A DNA stretch of 26,478 bases from Alkalibaculum bacchi (GTDB lineage: Bacteria > Bacillota > Clostridia > Eubacteriales > Alkalibacteraceae): NCBI RefSeq assembly GCF_937875145.1, contig NZ_CALNCS010000181.1, positions 1 through 26,478 on the forward strand, read 5' to 3'. Both the position numbers and the translations under genes were made by a program. Under the pieces are notes generated by a model, which did not search any database, was not told where the DNA came from, and worked only from the letters and a program-made list of their open reading frames with translations. This document shows, piece by piece, positions 1-9,094 of this stretch (its first letter is position 1; every line of letters starts with the position of its first letter).

Positions 1-35
1 ATTCATTGGTAAAAAAGATGGCGTTAATGGTACGT

Positions 36-221
36 TTAGCTGGCCGTAATCACTTTCATTTGATCACGGCGTTTGCCACAAAACAAGAATAGACTGGAAG
101 CAAAAAGATCTAGACCAAAACCCTCTTGAACAATAGCAGCTAATCCATCGATAGATTTACGCATATCGGTATAACCACATGCAATGTAGATGTTTTTTGC
201 AGCGGTAATGTCACCTAGCAT
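36..221 (-). pseudogene. tnpB: IS66 TnpB (Orf2), truncated
   Basis: This encodes the N-terminal half of the IS66 accessory protein TnpB. The family signature is clear: an IYIACGYTDMRKSIDGLAAI stretch, then SLFLFCGKRRDQMK. Intact TnpB proteins are about 115-120 aa and continue with a segment like LLWEGDGF. Here the similarity stops around residue 57 and the frame ends at 61 aa. The ATG overlaps the tnpA stop in ATGCTAG, which indicates translational coupling in the parent element. I see no continuation in the other minus-strand frames down to position 1, so this looks like a deletion or junction rather than a simple frameshift. Confidence 0.8.
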
Positions 222-580
222 ATATTTTTCAAAGCCATCAGGACAGCTTCAATCGTTTCCTTAGAAGTTCCCTCAGCAACCTCAACGCTAGCATTTGGGA
301 GATGAATCATGACTGCTGATTGTTGATATTGATTTGATGGATTTACTTGGAGCTTTGCGAACTCGACAGGTTTAGATAACTCTGTTTCTGTCTGCATGGC
401 AGGTAGTTGTTCGCAAGCAGCTTTACGTATTTTCTTTAACCAGTAATAATACGACTGTTGCTTAATCTCATTTTGAGCACACCATTCTTTTACTGTTAGA
501 TCACTAGGTTGGCAATCTTTAATAATCTGGATCCAGTGTTCCATACGGAAACGATTTTTTACTTGAGTAACTTCATCCAT
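215..580 (-). CDS. tnpA: IS66-family accessory protein TnpA (Orf1)
   Basis: This is the small IS66 accessory protein, about 121 aa from the chosen start. Its N-terminal half is a helix-turn-helix-like segment (roughly residues 8-50) with the family pattern of WIQIIKDCQPSDLTVKEWC followed by SYYYWLKKIR. I chose the ATG at 578-580 (MDEVTQ) because GGAGGT lies seven bases upstream; the frame also opens six codons earlier at 598, but that ATG lacks a comparable site. The C-terminal region (residues about 85-121) ends in a helix typical of the family. It appears intact, although the element around it is broken. Confidence 0.85.
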   Translation of the reverse strand: MDEVTQVKNRFRMEHWIQIIKDCQPSDLTVKEWCAQNEIKQQSYYYWLKKIRKAACEQLPAMQTETELSKPVEFAKLQVNPSNQYQQSAVMIHLPNASVEVAEGTSKETIEAVLMALKNIC

Positions 581-760
581 GTAGATACCTCCATTCATAG
601 TAATTCAAGTAAGCTTGAAAAACTCAAAAAACTATAACTTGAAAAACTATGATTAATCTTTGAAGATATTATCTCATGAATTGGAGTGTGATATAAGGCA
701 CTCTGTTATTGAGCGCTTACAATATATTTTTAAAAGACTTGTTGTGAAGATATGGATACA

Positions 761-798
761 AAAATCCCTTGTGAACTATTCAGATCACAAGGGATTTT
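761..798 (-). terminator. Rho-independent terminator after the glucosaminidase gene
   Basis: The 14-bp arms 761-774 and 785-798 are perfectly complementary around a 10-base loop. Read on the minus strand, the stem ends in a run of five T (GGGATTTTTG). It lies about 55 bases past the stop of the upstream minus-strand gene and just outside the IS66 end. Confidence 0.85.
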
Positions 799-852
799 AT
801 CAATAATTATTATTATACAATATGTAGTACCTATTTTATTTAATATTACAGT

Positions 853-3800
853 CTATTTATAAACTGGAATGTCGAATATTAAATCATAATTATCACTCAA
901 CTGATAAATCTTTCCCATTAAATTACTTATTTTTACAGGCCACCCCATATCAGTTGCATATTGATGAGATGCAGGATTCAATGGATTCCATCTCATTTTA
1001 TAAATAGTATTTTGGTAGTTGTTCCTTAAACTATTTACGTAATTCATAGAAATCCACTCTGCTCCACCACGTATTGCGTCTTCTGGTTTAAACCATTTTT
1101 GTTTGTAGGCATACTGTGAGCCTGATAAATAGGCTGTTCCATCGTAAGCTGCTATTCCAAAGAAATTATATACAGTTTTCCCATCAATTATAGCAGTCCC
1201 ATTTGCTAAATTAGATGAGCCATGACCTGTTTCAAGCATTGCATGAGCTACTAAATATGCTATATTCACATTGTAATCTTTACTTGCATCAATAAACGTT
1301 TTAGCCTGTCCATCAAATTTACCTTTACCACTTAGGTAACGATTTAAAGAATCCTCATTGATATCTATGTTTGTATTTAAATTCAAGAATTGATACATTT
1401 CAGCTGAAATTTGATCTGCTGTAATATACAGAGGATTAGATACACTCGTGACGGGATTTGATAAAATTGAAACACATAGGCCTCTATTATCTGAGATTTC
1501 AACCCAACCTAATCTATCTCCTACTTTAATTTTATACCAACCATTCGTTTGACCTTGAATAGTGTACTTTTCTCCTACTCTAGCAAGAGCAAAATTGTTA
1601 TTCGTTGCAGTAGTTGGTTCACTCCTTACGTATAATGCTTTTTTGATTTCTAAAGTCGTAAGTTTTGATGAGTTTGTATAATTTACTTCTATGTAAGCCC
1701 CAGAAACCCAGCCTGTTATACCTGTTTCTGTAGTAATTTTATACCATCCGTTTGATTGTCCTGTAATTGTATATTCTTTACCTTCATCAACTGTAGCTAT
1801 TATTGTGCTGTTATTTGTTGTTGGTTTATTTCTTACATTCAATTTAGGACTTGCCGTGACTTTTCCAACCCCTAATACCTCAGCACCACTATTGCTGACC
1901 ATTATTAAATTTGAATCTATAAAATTATTTGGGTTCATCTTTTGGGCAGTATCTTCCCATGTTGCTGTTTTCCAGCCATCGCCATACAAGTCTGTTTGCG
2001 GGTTAATTGTCATTTGGATGTTAATTACTTCATTCAATGTAGCATCATAATAATTGTTTTTATATACAATTGATGCATAAACTTGAATAGTAGTAGATGT
2101 TTGTATACTAGTGTTATCATTACCTATTGCTTCAACAGTAATCACATGATTTCCTACACTAAATTTGCTTACATTCAATAAATATTCAAAACCACTAAAT
2201 GTACCATTTTTATAACCTGGATACGCTTTATCTACATCAACTCTTTCAATACCGATTCTGGCATCTCCTACAGTTTGACCATTGGCAATAATCCTAACCT
2301 GTTTTACTCCTGATGCATGAAGTGCCCATCCTGAAATTTTCACCTCACCAGTATAAACCTTTTCAAAATTTGTTGGAGCATCTATGTATATTTTAGGCTC
2401 TGGTTTTGCAATATTTATTTCTATATTATTACTTTGAGAAGTTCCATCATTCCCTATTGCCTTGACAGTTATAGTATGAGCCCCTAATTTTAGTGCACTT
2501 ATATTTAGTACATATTCATATCCACTATTCACGCCACCTGTATATCCCGGATACGTTTTATCCACATCACGTCTCTCTATCCCTGTCTTTGCAGTTCCTA
2601 CATTTGTTCCATCAACTGCTATTTGTACTTCTTTCACTCCTGATGCATTCAATGCCCATCCGCTTACATTTATTTGACCCGATATATACGGATTGATGTT
2701 TGCGGAAGGAGCTGGTGTATCTATGTATGTCCTTGATACTGGTTTTAAAACTGTAATTTTTACAATAGAGCTTTGGCTGGTTCCATCAACTCCAATTGCC
2801 TTGACTGTAACATTGTGACTCCCTGGCTTGATAGCATTCAAATTCAACATATACTCAAAACCACTGTTTGCTCCATTTGTGTATCCTGGATATGCTTTAT
2901 CTACATCTCGTCTTTCTAACCCGATTTTTGCATTGCCTACAGTTGTTCCATCGATTGCTATTTGTACTTCTTTCACGCCAGACGGGTTTAATGCCCATCC
3001 ACTTATTTTCATAGACGTGTTTTGTATTGTTTCGTTCCCTTTAGGTGAATCTATATACATCTTTGGTTCTGGCTTATTCATATTTATATAGATACTACTA
3101 CTCTGGATCGTTCCATCAATTCCTACAGCCTGCACTGTTATGTGACGATTTCCTTGTTTGACATTATTAATGTCAAGTATGTACTCAAATCCACTATTTA
3201 CTCCATTTGTATAGCCAGGATAAGCTTTATCCACGTCTCGTCGTTCTAATCCTATCTTTGCATTGCCCATCAGCTGACCATCAATAAGAATATTTACTTC
3301 TTTGATTCCAGATGCATTTAATGCCCATCCACTTACCCTTATGGATTTATTCTGTATGATTTCATTCATCTTAGGTGTATCTATGTACATCTTTGGTTGT
3401 GGTTTGACTATGTTTACAGCTACTTCCTTACGTTGGAGCTTTCCGTCAATTCCAACAGCCTCTACTGTAACATAGTGATTTCCTGGCTTTATCTGACTGA
3501 TATCAAGCATATATTCATATCCACTCTTTGCTCCATTTGGATACCCTGGATAAACTTTATCTACATCTGTTCTTTCAATGCCTATGGTAGCATTCCCCAC
3601 TATATTACCATCTAATAATATCCTTACCTCTTTTATTCCCGAACTGTTAAGTGCCCAACCACTTATTCGGATAGATTGATTGAGTATTTTTTGATTGTTT
3701 GCAGGTACGTCTATGTACATCTTAGGTTCTAAATATACACTTTTAGCTAAGGCTTTAATTTCTACATTGTTTGTCTGGCTAGGCTCATTTGCTACGCTTT

Positions 3801-4050
3801 CTTCAACAATTGTTTCGTCTTCAACTATTGTTTCCTCTTCAATGGCTGTATCGTCATTTATGCTGTTGTCCAGCATATCATTCGATACTTCTGTTTTAAC
3901 CTCTTCTATGGATGTACCATCATCAAAAATCTCGTCCATCTCGATAACTGGTGTTTCTTCAGCATTTGCAATCTTCGTTGGCATTGATAAAGACAAACTG
4001 ACGAAACACAATAAAGCAAATATAAATCTAACTTGTTTTTTCACTTCCAA
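853..4050 (-). CDS. Secreted cell-wall hydrolase: five Ig-like repeats, two SH3b domains, GH73 glucosaminidase
   Basis: This is probably an autolysin that cleaves the glycan backbone of peptidoglycan (endo-beta-N-acetylglucosaminidase). Domains in order: a signal peptide (residues 1-30, cleavage after ANA), an acidic linker (31-105), five repeats of about 105 aa (about 106-650), a linker, two SH3b domains (about 705-850) and a C-terminal GH73/LytG-like domain (about 885-1060). The likely catalytic Glu is E940 in AMLETGHGSS, followed by the usual YNFFGI. Each repeat has a SGWAL core and an ERxDVDKxYPGY motif. The frame starts at a TTG (4048-4050), four bases past AAAGGGG; the GTG at 4042-4044 (MKKQVRF) is a possible alternative start. 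It has its own promoter and terminator. No sortase or S-layer anchor is visible, so the repeats or SH3b domains presumably hold it to the wall. Confidence 0.9.
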   Translation of the reverse strand: MEVKKQVRFIFALLCFVSLSLSMPTKIANAEETPVIEMDEIFDDGTSIEEVKTEVSNDMLDNSINDDTAIEEETIVEDETIVEESVANEPSQTNNVEIKALAKSVYLEPKMYIDVPANNQKILNQSIRISGWALNSSGIKEVRILLDGNIVGNATIGIERTDVDKVYPGYPNGAKSGYEYMLDISQIKPGNHYVTVEAVGIDGKLQRKEVAVNIVKPQPKMYIDTPKMNEIIQNKSIRVSGWALNASGIKEVNILIDGQLMGNAKIGLERRDVDKAYPGYTNGVNSGFEYILDINNVKQGNRHITVQAVGIDGTIQSSSIYINMNKPEPKMYIDSPKGNETIQNTSMKISGWALNPSGVKEVQIAIDGTTVGNAKIGLERRDVDKAYPGYTNGANSGFEYMLNLNAIKPGSHNVTVKAIGVDGTSQSSIVKITVLKPVSRTYIDTPAPSANINPYISGQINVSGWALNASGVKEVQIAVDGTNVGTAKTGIERRDVDKTYPGYTGGVNSGYEYVLNISALKLGAHTITVKAIGNDGTSQSNNIEINIAKPEPKIYIDAPTNFEKVYTGEVKISGWALHASGVKQVRIIANGQTVGDARIGIERVDVDKAYPGYKNGTFSGFEYLLNVSKFSVGNHVITVEAIGNDNTSIQTSTTIQVYASIVYKNNYYDATLNEVINIQMTINPQTDLYGDGWKTATWEDTAQKMNPNNFIDSNLIMVSNSGAEVLGVGKVTASPKLNVRNKPTTNNSTIIATVDEGKEYTITGQSNGWYKITTETGITGWVSGAYIEVNYTNSSKLTTLEIKKALYVRSEPTTATNNNFALARVGEKYTIQGQTNGWYKIKVGDRLGWVEISDNRGLCVSILSNPVTSVSNPLYITADQISAEMYQFLNLNTNIDINEDSLNRYLSGKGKFDGQAKTFIDASKDYNVNIAYLVAHAMLETGHGSSNLANGTAIIDGKTVYNFFGIAAYDGTAYLSGSQYAYKQKWFKPEDAIRGGAEWISMNYVNSLRNNYQNTIYKMRWNPLNPASHQYATDMGWPVKISNLMGKIYQLSDNYDLIFDIPVYK
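2085..3730 (-). repeat. Five tandem coding repeats of about 325-340 bp
   Basis: Five consecutive units encode the Ig-like domains of the cell-wall hydrolase. In gene order they begin near 3730, 3400, 3070, 2740 and 2400. Each starts with a PKMYID-like strand, has SGWALNxSGxKEV in the middle and ERRDVDKAYPGYTNG after it. Units 2-4 are the closest to each other at the protein level. The DNA copies have diverged enough that this is not a recent exact duplication. Confidence 0.85.
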
Positions 4051-4137
4051 TAATCCCCTTTAGTATATTGTCTATGAAACTTATTACAGAACCGTATTGA
4101 ATAAGGAACTTTATGTCATTATTCACTTATATTTTCC

Positions 4138-4165
4138 ATTATATCATTACATTTTATTGTTTCAA
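4138..4165 (-). promoter_or_regulatory. Sigma-A-type promoter for the glucosaminidase gene
   Basis: On the minus strand, TTGAAA (4160-4165) and TATAAT (4138-4143) are separated by 16 bases, about 85 bases upstream of the start codon. The region is AT-rich, so chance matches occur, but the position and near-consensus hexamers make it the best candidate in the gap 4051-4272. I see no strong terminator for the polysaccharide operon in the same gap, so some read-through is possible. Confidence 0.55.
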
Positions 4166-4272
4166 CAAATTTCGACTATTTTATAATTTCCTTTGTCTTC
4201 AAAAGGTACACTAATAACTCATTTTATAGACATTATTGCCATTCTGTATGCAGTTTCATCAAGGGCAACCAA

Positions 4273-5328
4273 TTATATATTTGAATACATATTACTATAG
4301 TAATTAGCATAATCTCCTGTGATAATATTTTCAATCCACTCGGTATTATCTAAGTACCACTGAATTGTTTCTTTTATTCCCTTTTCAAATGTATACGCTG
4401 GAGACCAACCAAGTTGAGTCGTAATCTTAGTGTTATCAATTGCATATCTTCTATCATGACCTGGACGATCTTTAACATATTTAATAAGATCCTCTGATTT
4501 GTCAAGAGTTTTAATAATCAATTTAACTATATCAATATTAGCTCTTTCATTGTTTCCACCAATATTATAAACCTCTCCATCTTTACCTTTGTGAAGAACA
4601 GTATCAATGGCAGAGCAGTGATCAGAAACATGTAACCAATCCCGCACTTGCATTCCATCCCCATATACGGGGAGATCCTTTTGTTTAAGACAGTTATTAA
4701 TCACAAGTGGGATAAGTTTTTCAGGAAACTGATATGGGCCATAGTTATTACTACATCTTGTAATATTCACAGGCATCCCAAACGTTTCATGGTATGCCCT
4801 CACAATCATGTCAGCACTTGCTTTTGATGCTGAGTATGGACTATTTGGCATGAGTGGCATAGTTTCAATGAACATTCCTGTTTTTCCAAGTGCACCATAA
4901 ACTTCATCTGTAGAAACTTGAAGAAACTTTACACCTGATTTATATTCCTTACAGTACTTATCCTCAGAATTTACTTTCCAATATTTTTTAGCTGTATCTA
5001 ACAATACTTGAGTTCCAATGATATTTGTTGTTAAAAACACTTCCGGTTCTTCAATACTTCTATCAACATGAGATTCTGCAGCGAAGTTGACAACTGCAGA
5101 TACATCATTACTTTCAAAGATATTTTCAATCTTTTCTTTATCTCTGATATCAGCCTTTATAAATGTATAGTTTGATTTACCCTCAATATCTTTAAGATTT
5201 TCAAGATTTCCCGCATATGTAAGAGCATCAATGTTAATGATATTATAATCTGGATACTTCTTAACCATTAACTTAACAAAATTGCTCCCAATAAATCCTG
5301 CACCACCCGTTACTAGAACAGTTTTCAT
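4273..5328 (-). CDS. rmlB: dTDP-glucose 4,6-dehydratase
   Basis: This catalyses the second step of dTDP-L-rhamnose synthesis, converting dTDP-glucose to dTDP-4-keto-6-deoxyglucose in the cytoplasm with bound NAD+. It is an extended short-chain dehydrogenase with the Rossmann motif GGAGFIGSN at residues 8-16. The dehydratase triad T140-D141-E142 lies in STDEVYG, and the catalytic Y165-xxx-K169 in YSASK. At 351 aa it has normal family length. The ATG follows GGAGG with nine bases between. It is the last gene of the polysaccharide operon, separated from rmlA and rmlCD by the flippase gene; all four rhamnose activities are present. Confidence 0.96.
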   Translation of the reverse strand: MKTVLVTGGAGFIGSNFVKLMVKKYPDYNIINIDALTYAGNLENLKDIEGKSNYTFIKADIRDKEKIENIFESNDVSAVVNFAAESHVDRSIEEPEVFLTTNIIGTQVLLDTAKKYWKVNSEDKYCKEYKSGVKFLQVSTDEVYGALGKTGMFIETMPLMPNSPYSASKASADMIVRAYHETFGMPVNITRCSNNYGPYQFPEKLIPLVINNCLKQKDLPVYGDGMQVRDWLHVSDHCSAIDTVLHKGKDGEVYNIGGNNERANIDIVKLIIKTLDKSEDLIKYVKDRPGHDRRYAIDNTKITTQLGWSPAYTFEKGIKETIQWYLDNTEWIENIITGDYANYYSNMYSNI

Positions 5329-5341
5329 ACTTATAGTCCTC

Positions 5342-6760
5342 CTACGCTTTCATTAATAATCTAAGTGAGATGATCGTTTTAGTAATATCTTTTTTCTTGA
5401 TTGTTAGATAGATAATATATGCCATACCATAAATCAAGACAGTAAACCAAGAATTAATGAACCAACCTGATAATATAAATATTAGGGTTAGTAATAATTC
5501 TAGGAAAACATCTTTTTTAACATTAAGATTTAATTCTTTTGACAAGTAAAGTTCTGCTAGAACTGATCGAAAGGCTAATAAAATCACAATATTTAGTATT
5601 GCGATATTTAGGTTGTTAAATATTTGGGTAACAATATAAGTCATAAACAAGCTACACAACATAGTTATCACATTTATTTGCAACATAACTTTTTCTCGTC
5701 TTAATGTTTTTAAGTAAGTATTTATCAGAAAAGCCATTTTTCCTTCATATATGAACATTGGAAACACCAAAGCCATATATAATAAGCTTTCTGCATATTG
5801 CGGAAGCCATGCTACCATAATTGTCTTTAATGGGTAGTATAAGGTTAACGCTCCTAATGAAAGCACCATTAAAAAATCTCTCATTATTGAATAAATGCTG
5901 GACAATTTTTCTCGACTCGTTCTACGTAATATTGGAAATAATATTATTCCAACTGCATTTATAAAAATCATCATCATGTTAGAAATGCTTAGTGTTAATG
6001 AAACTCTTCCAAAAGTTGATACATCCCATGTTCTTTCAACACCAAATTTTACTATGCCTATAATTAATGTACTGGCAATATTAGCAAACATCAACTTTAT
6101 TCCTGAACTAATGTTAGTAATCGTTTCGGTAACATTAAAATAAAAATTACTAACTCTATTAAAAACAATCTCCTTACATAAAATCATTGAATATACTAAT
6201 GATGTAAGCTTTCCCACCAAATCAGCAATAATCATGAACTTATAATCTCGTACTCCAACGATTAAAAACGTAATAATCAATAAAATATAAACAATACGAT
6301 CAGATATAGTTACACGAGCATATTCTTTGATTCTGTTTGTAATTTGTAATATATAAAGTAGCATTATCCGTAAATTTTCAATAACCATAGTCATCACAGT
6401 CATCTTTAGGATGAATGCTCGATTCATTTCATTTACAAAAAACATTGTAATAATCCAAATGAAGATTCCTATTACAATTTGACTAGATAACAAAGAAATA
6501 AATTGAGAAAAAAACAACTTTTTATCTAATTTATTGTATTCGAACCCTCCATATCGCAAATAAATACCATCATTCCATCCAAAGTGCAAAAATCCCACGT
6601 AAGAAGAATAAAATAGATATAATTGCCAATATCCATATTCTTTAACTCCTATGAGTTTAGGAACAATTAGAATTACTAAGGTTGATACAATAAGTGATAT
6701 TAAATTTGAGGATATAGTATATGACATGTTTTTTATAAAACGCAATGCTTTTCCATTCAA
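5342..6760 (-). CDS. Wzx-type oligosaccharide flippase
   Basis: This is an integral membrane protein of 472 aa with about 12-14 hydrophobic segments spread over its whole length, fitting the MOP/Wzx superfamily that flips undecaprenyl-linked repeat units across the membrane. An N-terminal helix pair (SSNLISLIVSTLVILIVPKL) followed by a YGYWQLY segment is typical of the family. Start: TTG at 6758-6760, eight bases after AGAGG; the nearby ATG at 6754-6756 is out of frame. It sits between rmlCD and rmlB with short gaps (13 bases each side). The substrate cannot be read from sequence but should be the lipid-linked unit made by this operon. Confidence 0.88.
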   Translation of the reverse strand: MNGKALRFIKNMSYTISSNLISLIVSTLVILIVPKLIGVKEYGYWQLYLFYSSYVGFLHFGWNDGIYLRYGGFEYNKLDKKLFFSQFISLLSSQIVIGIFIWIITMFFVNEMNRAFILKMTVMTMVIENLRIMLLYILQITNRIKEYARVTISDRIVYILLIITFLIVGVRDYKFMIIADLVGKLTSLVYSMILCKEIVFNRVSNFYFNVTETITNISSGIKLMFANIASTLIIGIVKFGVERTWDVSTFGRVSLTLSISNMMMIFINAVGIILFPILRRTSREKLSSIYSIMRDFLMVLSLGALTLYYPLKTIMVAWLPQYAESLLYMALVFPMFIYEGKMAFLINTYLKTLRREKVMLQINVITMLCSLFMTYIVTQIFNNLNIAILNIVILLAFRSVLAELYLSKELNLNVKKDVFLELLLTLIFILSGWFINSWFTVLIYGMAYIIYLTIKKKDITKTIISLRLLMKA

Positions 6761-6773
6761 AATATCAACCTCT

Positions 6774-8162
6774 TTATTTTATCTCAGCAAGAAATCTACT
6801 TAGAGCATCTTTCCAATCAGGTAATCTATCTAACGCCGCTGTATCAGTATTATCCTTTGATAACCTTGAATTTTTAGGCCGTTTTGCTTTAGTAGGATAT
6901 GCACTTGTTGTAATAGGATTCACCTTAATGTCTATTTTAGATTTTTCGAATATTGCTTTTGCAAAATCATACCAGCTACAAAAACCTTCATTTACACCGT
7001 GATAGATCCCATATTTATCAGTTTGAACCAAATTTATTATAAATTCAGCAAGATCAATCGTATATGTGGGAGCACCAATTTGATCATTAACTACACTAAT
7101 TTCATCCTTGGTTTCTGCAAGCTTCAGCATTGTTTTTACAAAATTATTGCCATTTGTACCATAAACCCAAGATGTTCTTACGATAAAATAATTATTGATA
7201 GAATTCTTAACTATCTGTTCACCAAGTTCTTTCGTATATCCATAATAATTAATTGGTTTAGTTTCTTTATTCTCGTAATATGGTTTATTACCTTCACCAT
7301 CAAATACATAGTCTGTACTTACATAAACTAGTGTTGCATTTACCGTTTTAGCTGCTTCAACTATGTTTTTAGTTCCATCTACATTTACTGAATAACAAAG
7401 ATCTTTTTCATCCTCCGCTTTATCAACTGCCGTATAAGCAGCGCAGTGAATAATAACATCAGGTTTTTCTTTGAGAATAAATGTACTAGTTTGCACCTTG
7501 TCGGTAAAATCAAATTCATCCCTACCTGTAGCAATAACATCAAAATTAAGTCCTTTTAATCTTCTTACGATATCATACCCAAGTTGGCCGTTTATACCAG
7601 TTACTAAAAATTTCAAACTAAAATTCACATCACTATCTTCAAGTAAAGGAGCATTCATATCTTTATCAGACAGAATCGGATTGTCCACTCCCCAATTTAC
7701 CCCGATTATAGGGTCATCAAACTTAATACTTCTATCACATTCCGGAGCATAATACTCATCCACCTTATATTGAACTTCAACATCATCGGTTAAGGTTAGA
7801 AATCCATGGGCAAAGCCTTTAGGTATTAGAAGTTGCTTTTTATTTTCTTCAGAGAGTTCAACTGCTACCCATTTTTTATACGTAGAAGAGCCTTTTCTCA
7901 AATCTACAGCAACATCAAGTATTTTCCCTTTTGTGCATCTAACCAATTTAGTTTGTGCTTTGGGATTAATTTGAAAATGCAATCCTCGTAATATTCCCTT
8001 TTTAGCAGACATTGAATGGTTGTCTTGAACAAAGTTTATATCTATTCCCATCTCTTTAAACTTTGTTTTTGAATACGTTTCTGTAAACCAACCTCGATGA
8101 TCTCCAAATATTTGAGGTTCAATTATAAAAACGTCTTCAATCTCAGTTTTAGTTATATTCAT
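6774..8162 (-). CDS. Fused dTDP-4-dehydrorhamnose 3,5-epimerase / dTDP-4-dehydrorhamnose reductase
   Basis: One 462-aa frame carries two enzymes of the rhamnose pathway that are usually separate. Residues 1 to about 178 are RmlC-like (cupin epimerase), with RGLHFQ giving the catalytic H62 and a conserved PKGFAHGFLTL segment. Residues about 183-462 are RmlD-like (reductase), with the nucleotide-binding motif GINGQLG (189-195), STDYVFDG (282-289) and the catalytic Y307-xxx-K311 in YGYTK. Together they convert dTDP-4-keto-6-deoxyglucose to dTDP-L-rhamnose, using NAD(P)H in the last step. The linker is only a few residues and no stop or frame change separates the halves. The ATG follows GAGG with seven bases between. 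Both active sites appear intact. Confidence 0.94.
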   Translation of the reverse strand: MNITKTEIEDVFIIEPQIFGDHRGWFTETYSKTKFKEMGIDINFVQDNHSMSAKKGILRGLHFQINPKAQTKLVRCTKGKILDVAVDLRKGSSTYKKWVAVELSEENKKQLLIPKGFAHGFLTLTDDVEVQYKVDEYYAPECDRSIKFDDPIIGVNWGVDNPILSDKDMNAPLLEDSDVNFSLKFLVTGINGQLGYDIVRRLKGLNFDVIATGRDEFDFTDKVQTSTFILKEKPDVIIHCAAYTAVDKAEDEKDLCYSVNVDGTKNIVEAAKTVNATLVYVSTDYVFDGEGNKPYYENKETKPINYYGYTKELGEQIVKNSINNYFIVRTSWVYGTNGNNFVKTMLKLAETKDEISVVNDQIGAPTYTIDLAEFIINLVQTDKYGIYHGVNEGFCSWYDFAKAIFEKSKIDIKVNPITTSAYPTKAKRPKNSRLSKDNTDTAALDRLPDWKDALSRFLAEIK

Positions 8163-8175
8163 AAAACAACCTCAC

Positions 8176-9060
8176 TTAATATTTAATTTTACCTTCTGCT
8201 ACACTTTTAAGATGTTCTCCATATGGTGATTTTCCATACCTTTGTGCAGAAGATAAAAGTATATCTTTATTAATCCAACCATTATTATAAGCAATTTCTT
8301 CTGGTGCGGAAATCTTAATACCCTGCCTCTTTTCAATCATTTGTACAAATTCAGCTGCTTCTAATAAGCTATCCATAGTTCCTGTATCCAACCATGCATA
8401 GCCCCGTCCTAATAATTTAACATTAAGTGTCTCATCTTCCAAATACATACGATTCAAATCAGTAATTTCTAGTTCTCCACGTGCTGATGGTTTAACACTC
8501 TTTGCATATTCAACTACGCGATTGTCATAAAAATATAATCCTGTTATACAGTAGTTTGATTTTGGATTGTTGGGCTTTTCTTCAACTGAAATCACTTTAC
8601 CATCCTGATCGAATTCTACAATGCCAAATCTCTCTGGATCATGGACATAGTATCCAAAAATAGTAGCTTTTCCATTAATAGCGTTCTCTTTAGCGTCTTT
8701 TAAAACTGTTGTAAATCCATTGCCATAAAAAATGTTGTCTCCTAACACCATAGCACAACAATCATCACCAACAAACTCCTCACCAAGAATAAAAGCTTGA
8801 GCCAATCCATCAGGTGATGGTTGCTTCTTATATGAAAGATTAGTGCCAAATTGACTTCCATCTCCTAATAGGTTTTCAAAATTCGGTAAATCCTGAGGAG
8901 TTGAGATAATTAAGATATCCCTTATTCCTGCCAACATAAGTGTCGATAATGGATAGTAGATCATTGGTTTATCGTATATTGGTAGAAGTTGTTTGCTTGT
9001 AATCATTGTTAATGGATATAGACGAGTACCAGATCCACCTGCTAAAATAATACCTTTCAT
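8176..9060 (-). CDS. rmlA: Glucose-1-phosphate thymidylyltransferase
   Basis: This is the first enzyme of dTDP-L-rhamnose synthesis, joining dTTP and glucose-1-phosphate to give dTDP-glucose and pyrophosphate. The N-terminal nucleotide-binding signature LAGGSGTRLYPLT (residues 6-18) is exact, followed by KQLLPIYDKPMIYYPLSTLM and the sugar-binding region GLYFYD. At 294 aa it matches the short RmlA class. The ATG is six bases after GGAGG. It lies 13 bases upstream of the epimerase-reductase fusion gene. The usual end-product inhibition by dTDP-rhamnose is a family property, not shown here. Confidence 0.96.
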   Translation of the reverse strand: MKGIILAGGSGTRLYPLTMITSKQLLPIYDKPMIYYPLSTLMLAGIRDILIISTPQDLPNFENLLGDGSQFGTNLSYKKQPSPDGLAQAFILGEEFVGDDCCAMVLGDNIFYGNGFTTVLKDAKENAINGKATIFGYYVHDPERFGIVEFDQDGKVISVEEKPNNPKSNYCITGLYFYDNRVVEYAKSVKPSARGELEITDLNRMYLEDETLNVKLLGRGYAWLDTGTMDSLLEAAEFVQMIEKRQGIKISAPEEIAYNNGWINKDILLSSAQRYGKSPYGEHLKSVAEGKIKY

Positions 9061-9094
9061 TAAAACCCTCCATTATATATACATAAAAGTACAA

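Larger units (their letters stand above)
1..720 (-). mobile_element. IS66-family insertion sequence, one end, degenerate
   Basis: This is a remnant of an IS66-family element. The outer end is at 720: read on the minus strand the sequence starts GTAAGCGCTC, and GTAAGCG is the usual start of IS66 terminal inverted repeats. Inside it are tnpA and then tnpB in the standard order, overlapping at ATGCTAG, but tnpB breaks off early and no tnpC transposase is in the window. Between the end and tnpA lie a direct repeat CTTGAAAAACT (614-624 and 638-648) and a small inverted repeat (604-609 with 614-619). The other terminus is not visible, so a target duplication cannot be checked. The element probably cannot move by itself. 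Confidence 0.8.

Noticed and set aside
2085..3730. CRISPR-like or non-coding tandem array
   Set aside because: The spacing of about 330 bp and the unbroken reading frame with protein-level conservation show coding domain repeats.
3695..4063. Plus-strand open frame of 122 codons at the start of the glucosaminidase gene
   Set aside because: It runs antisense to the signal peptide and acidic linker. Its Ser/Ile/Val-rich content mirrors the Glu/Asp/Thr codons opposite, and no start signal is seen.
4051..4272. Terminator of the polysaccharide operon after rmlB
   Set aside because: Only a weak five-base pairing (TTGCC with GGCAA) with a long loop and no T-run is visible, which is not enough to call.
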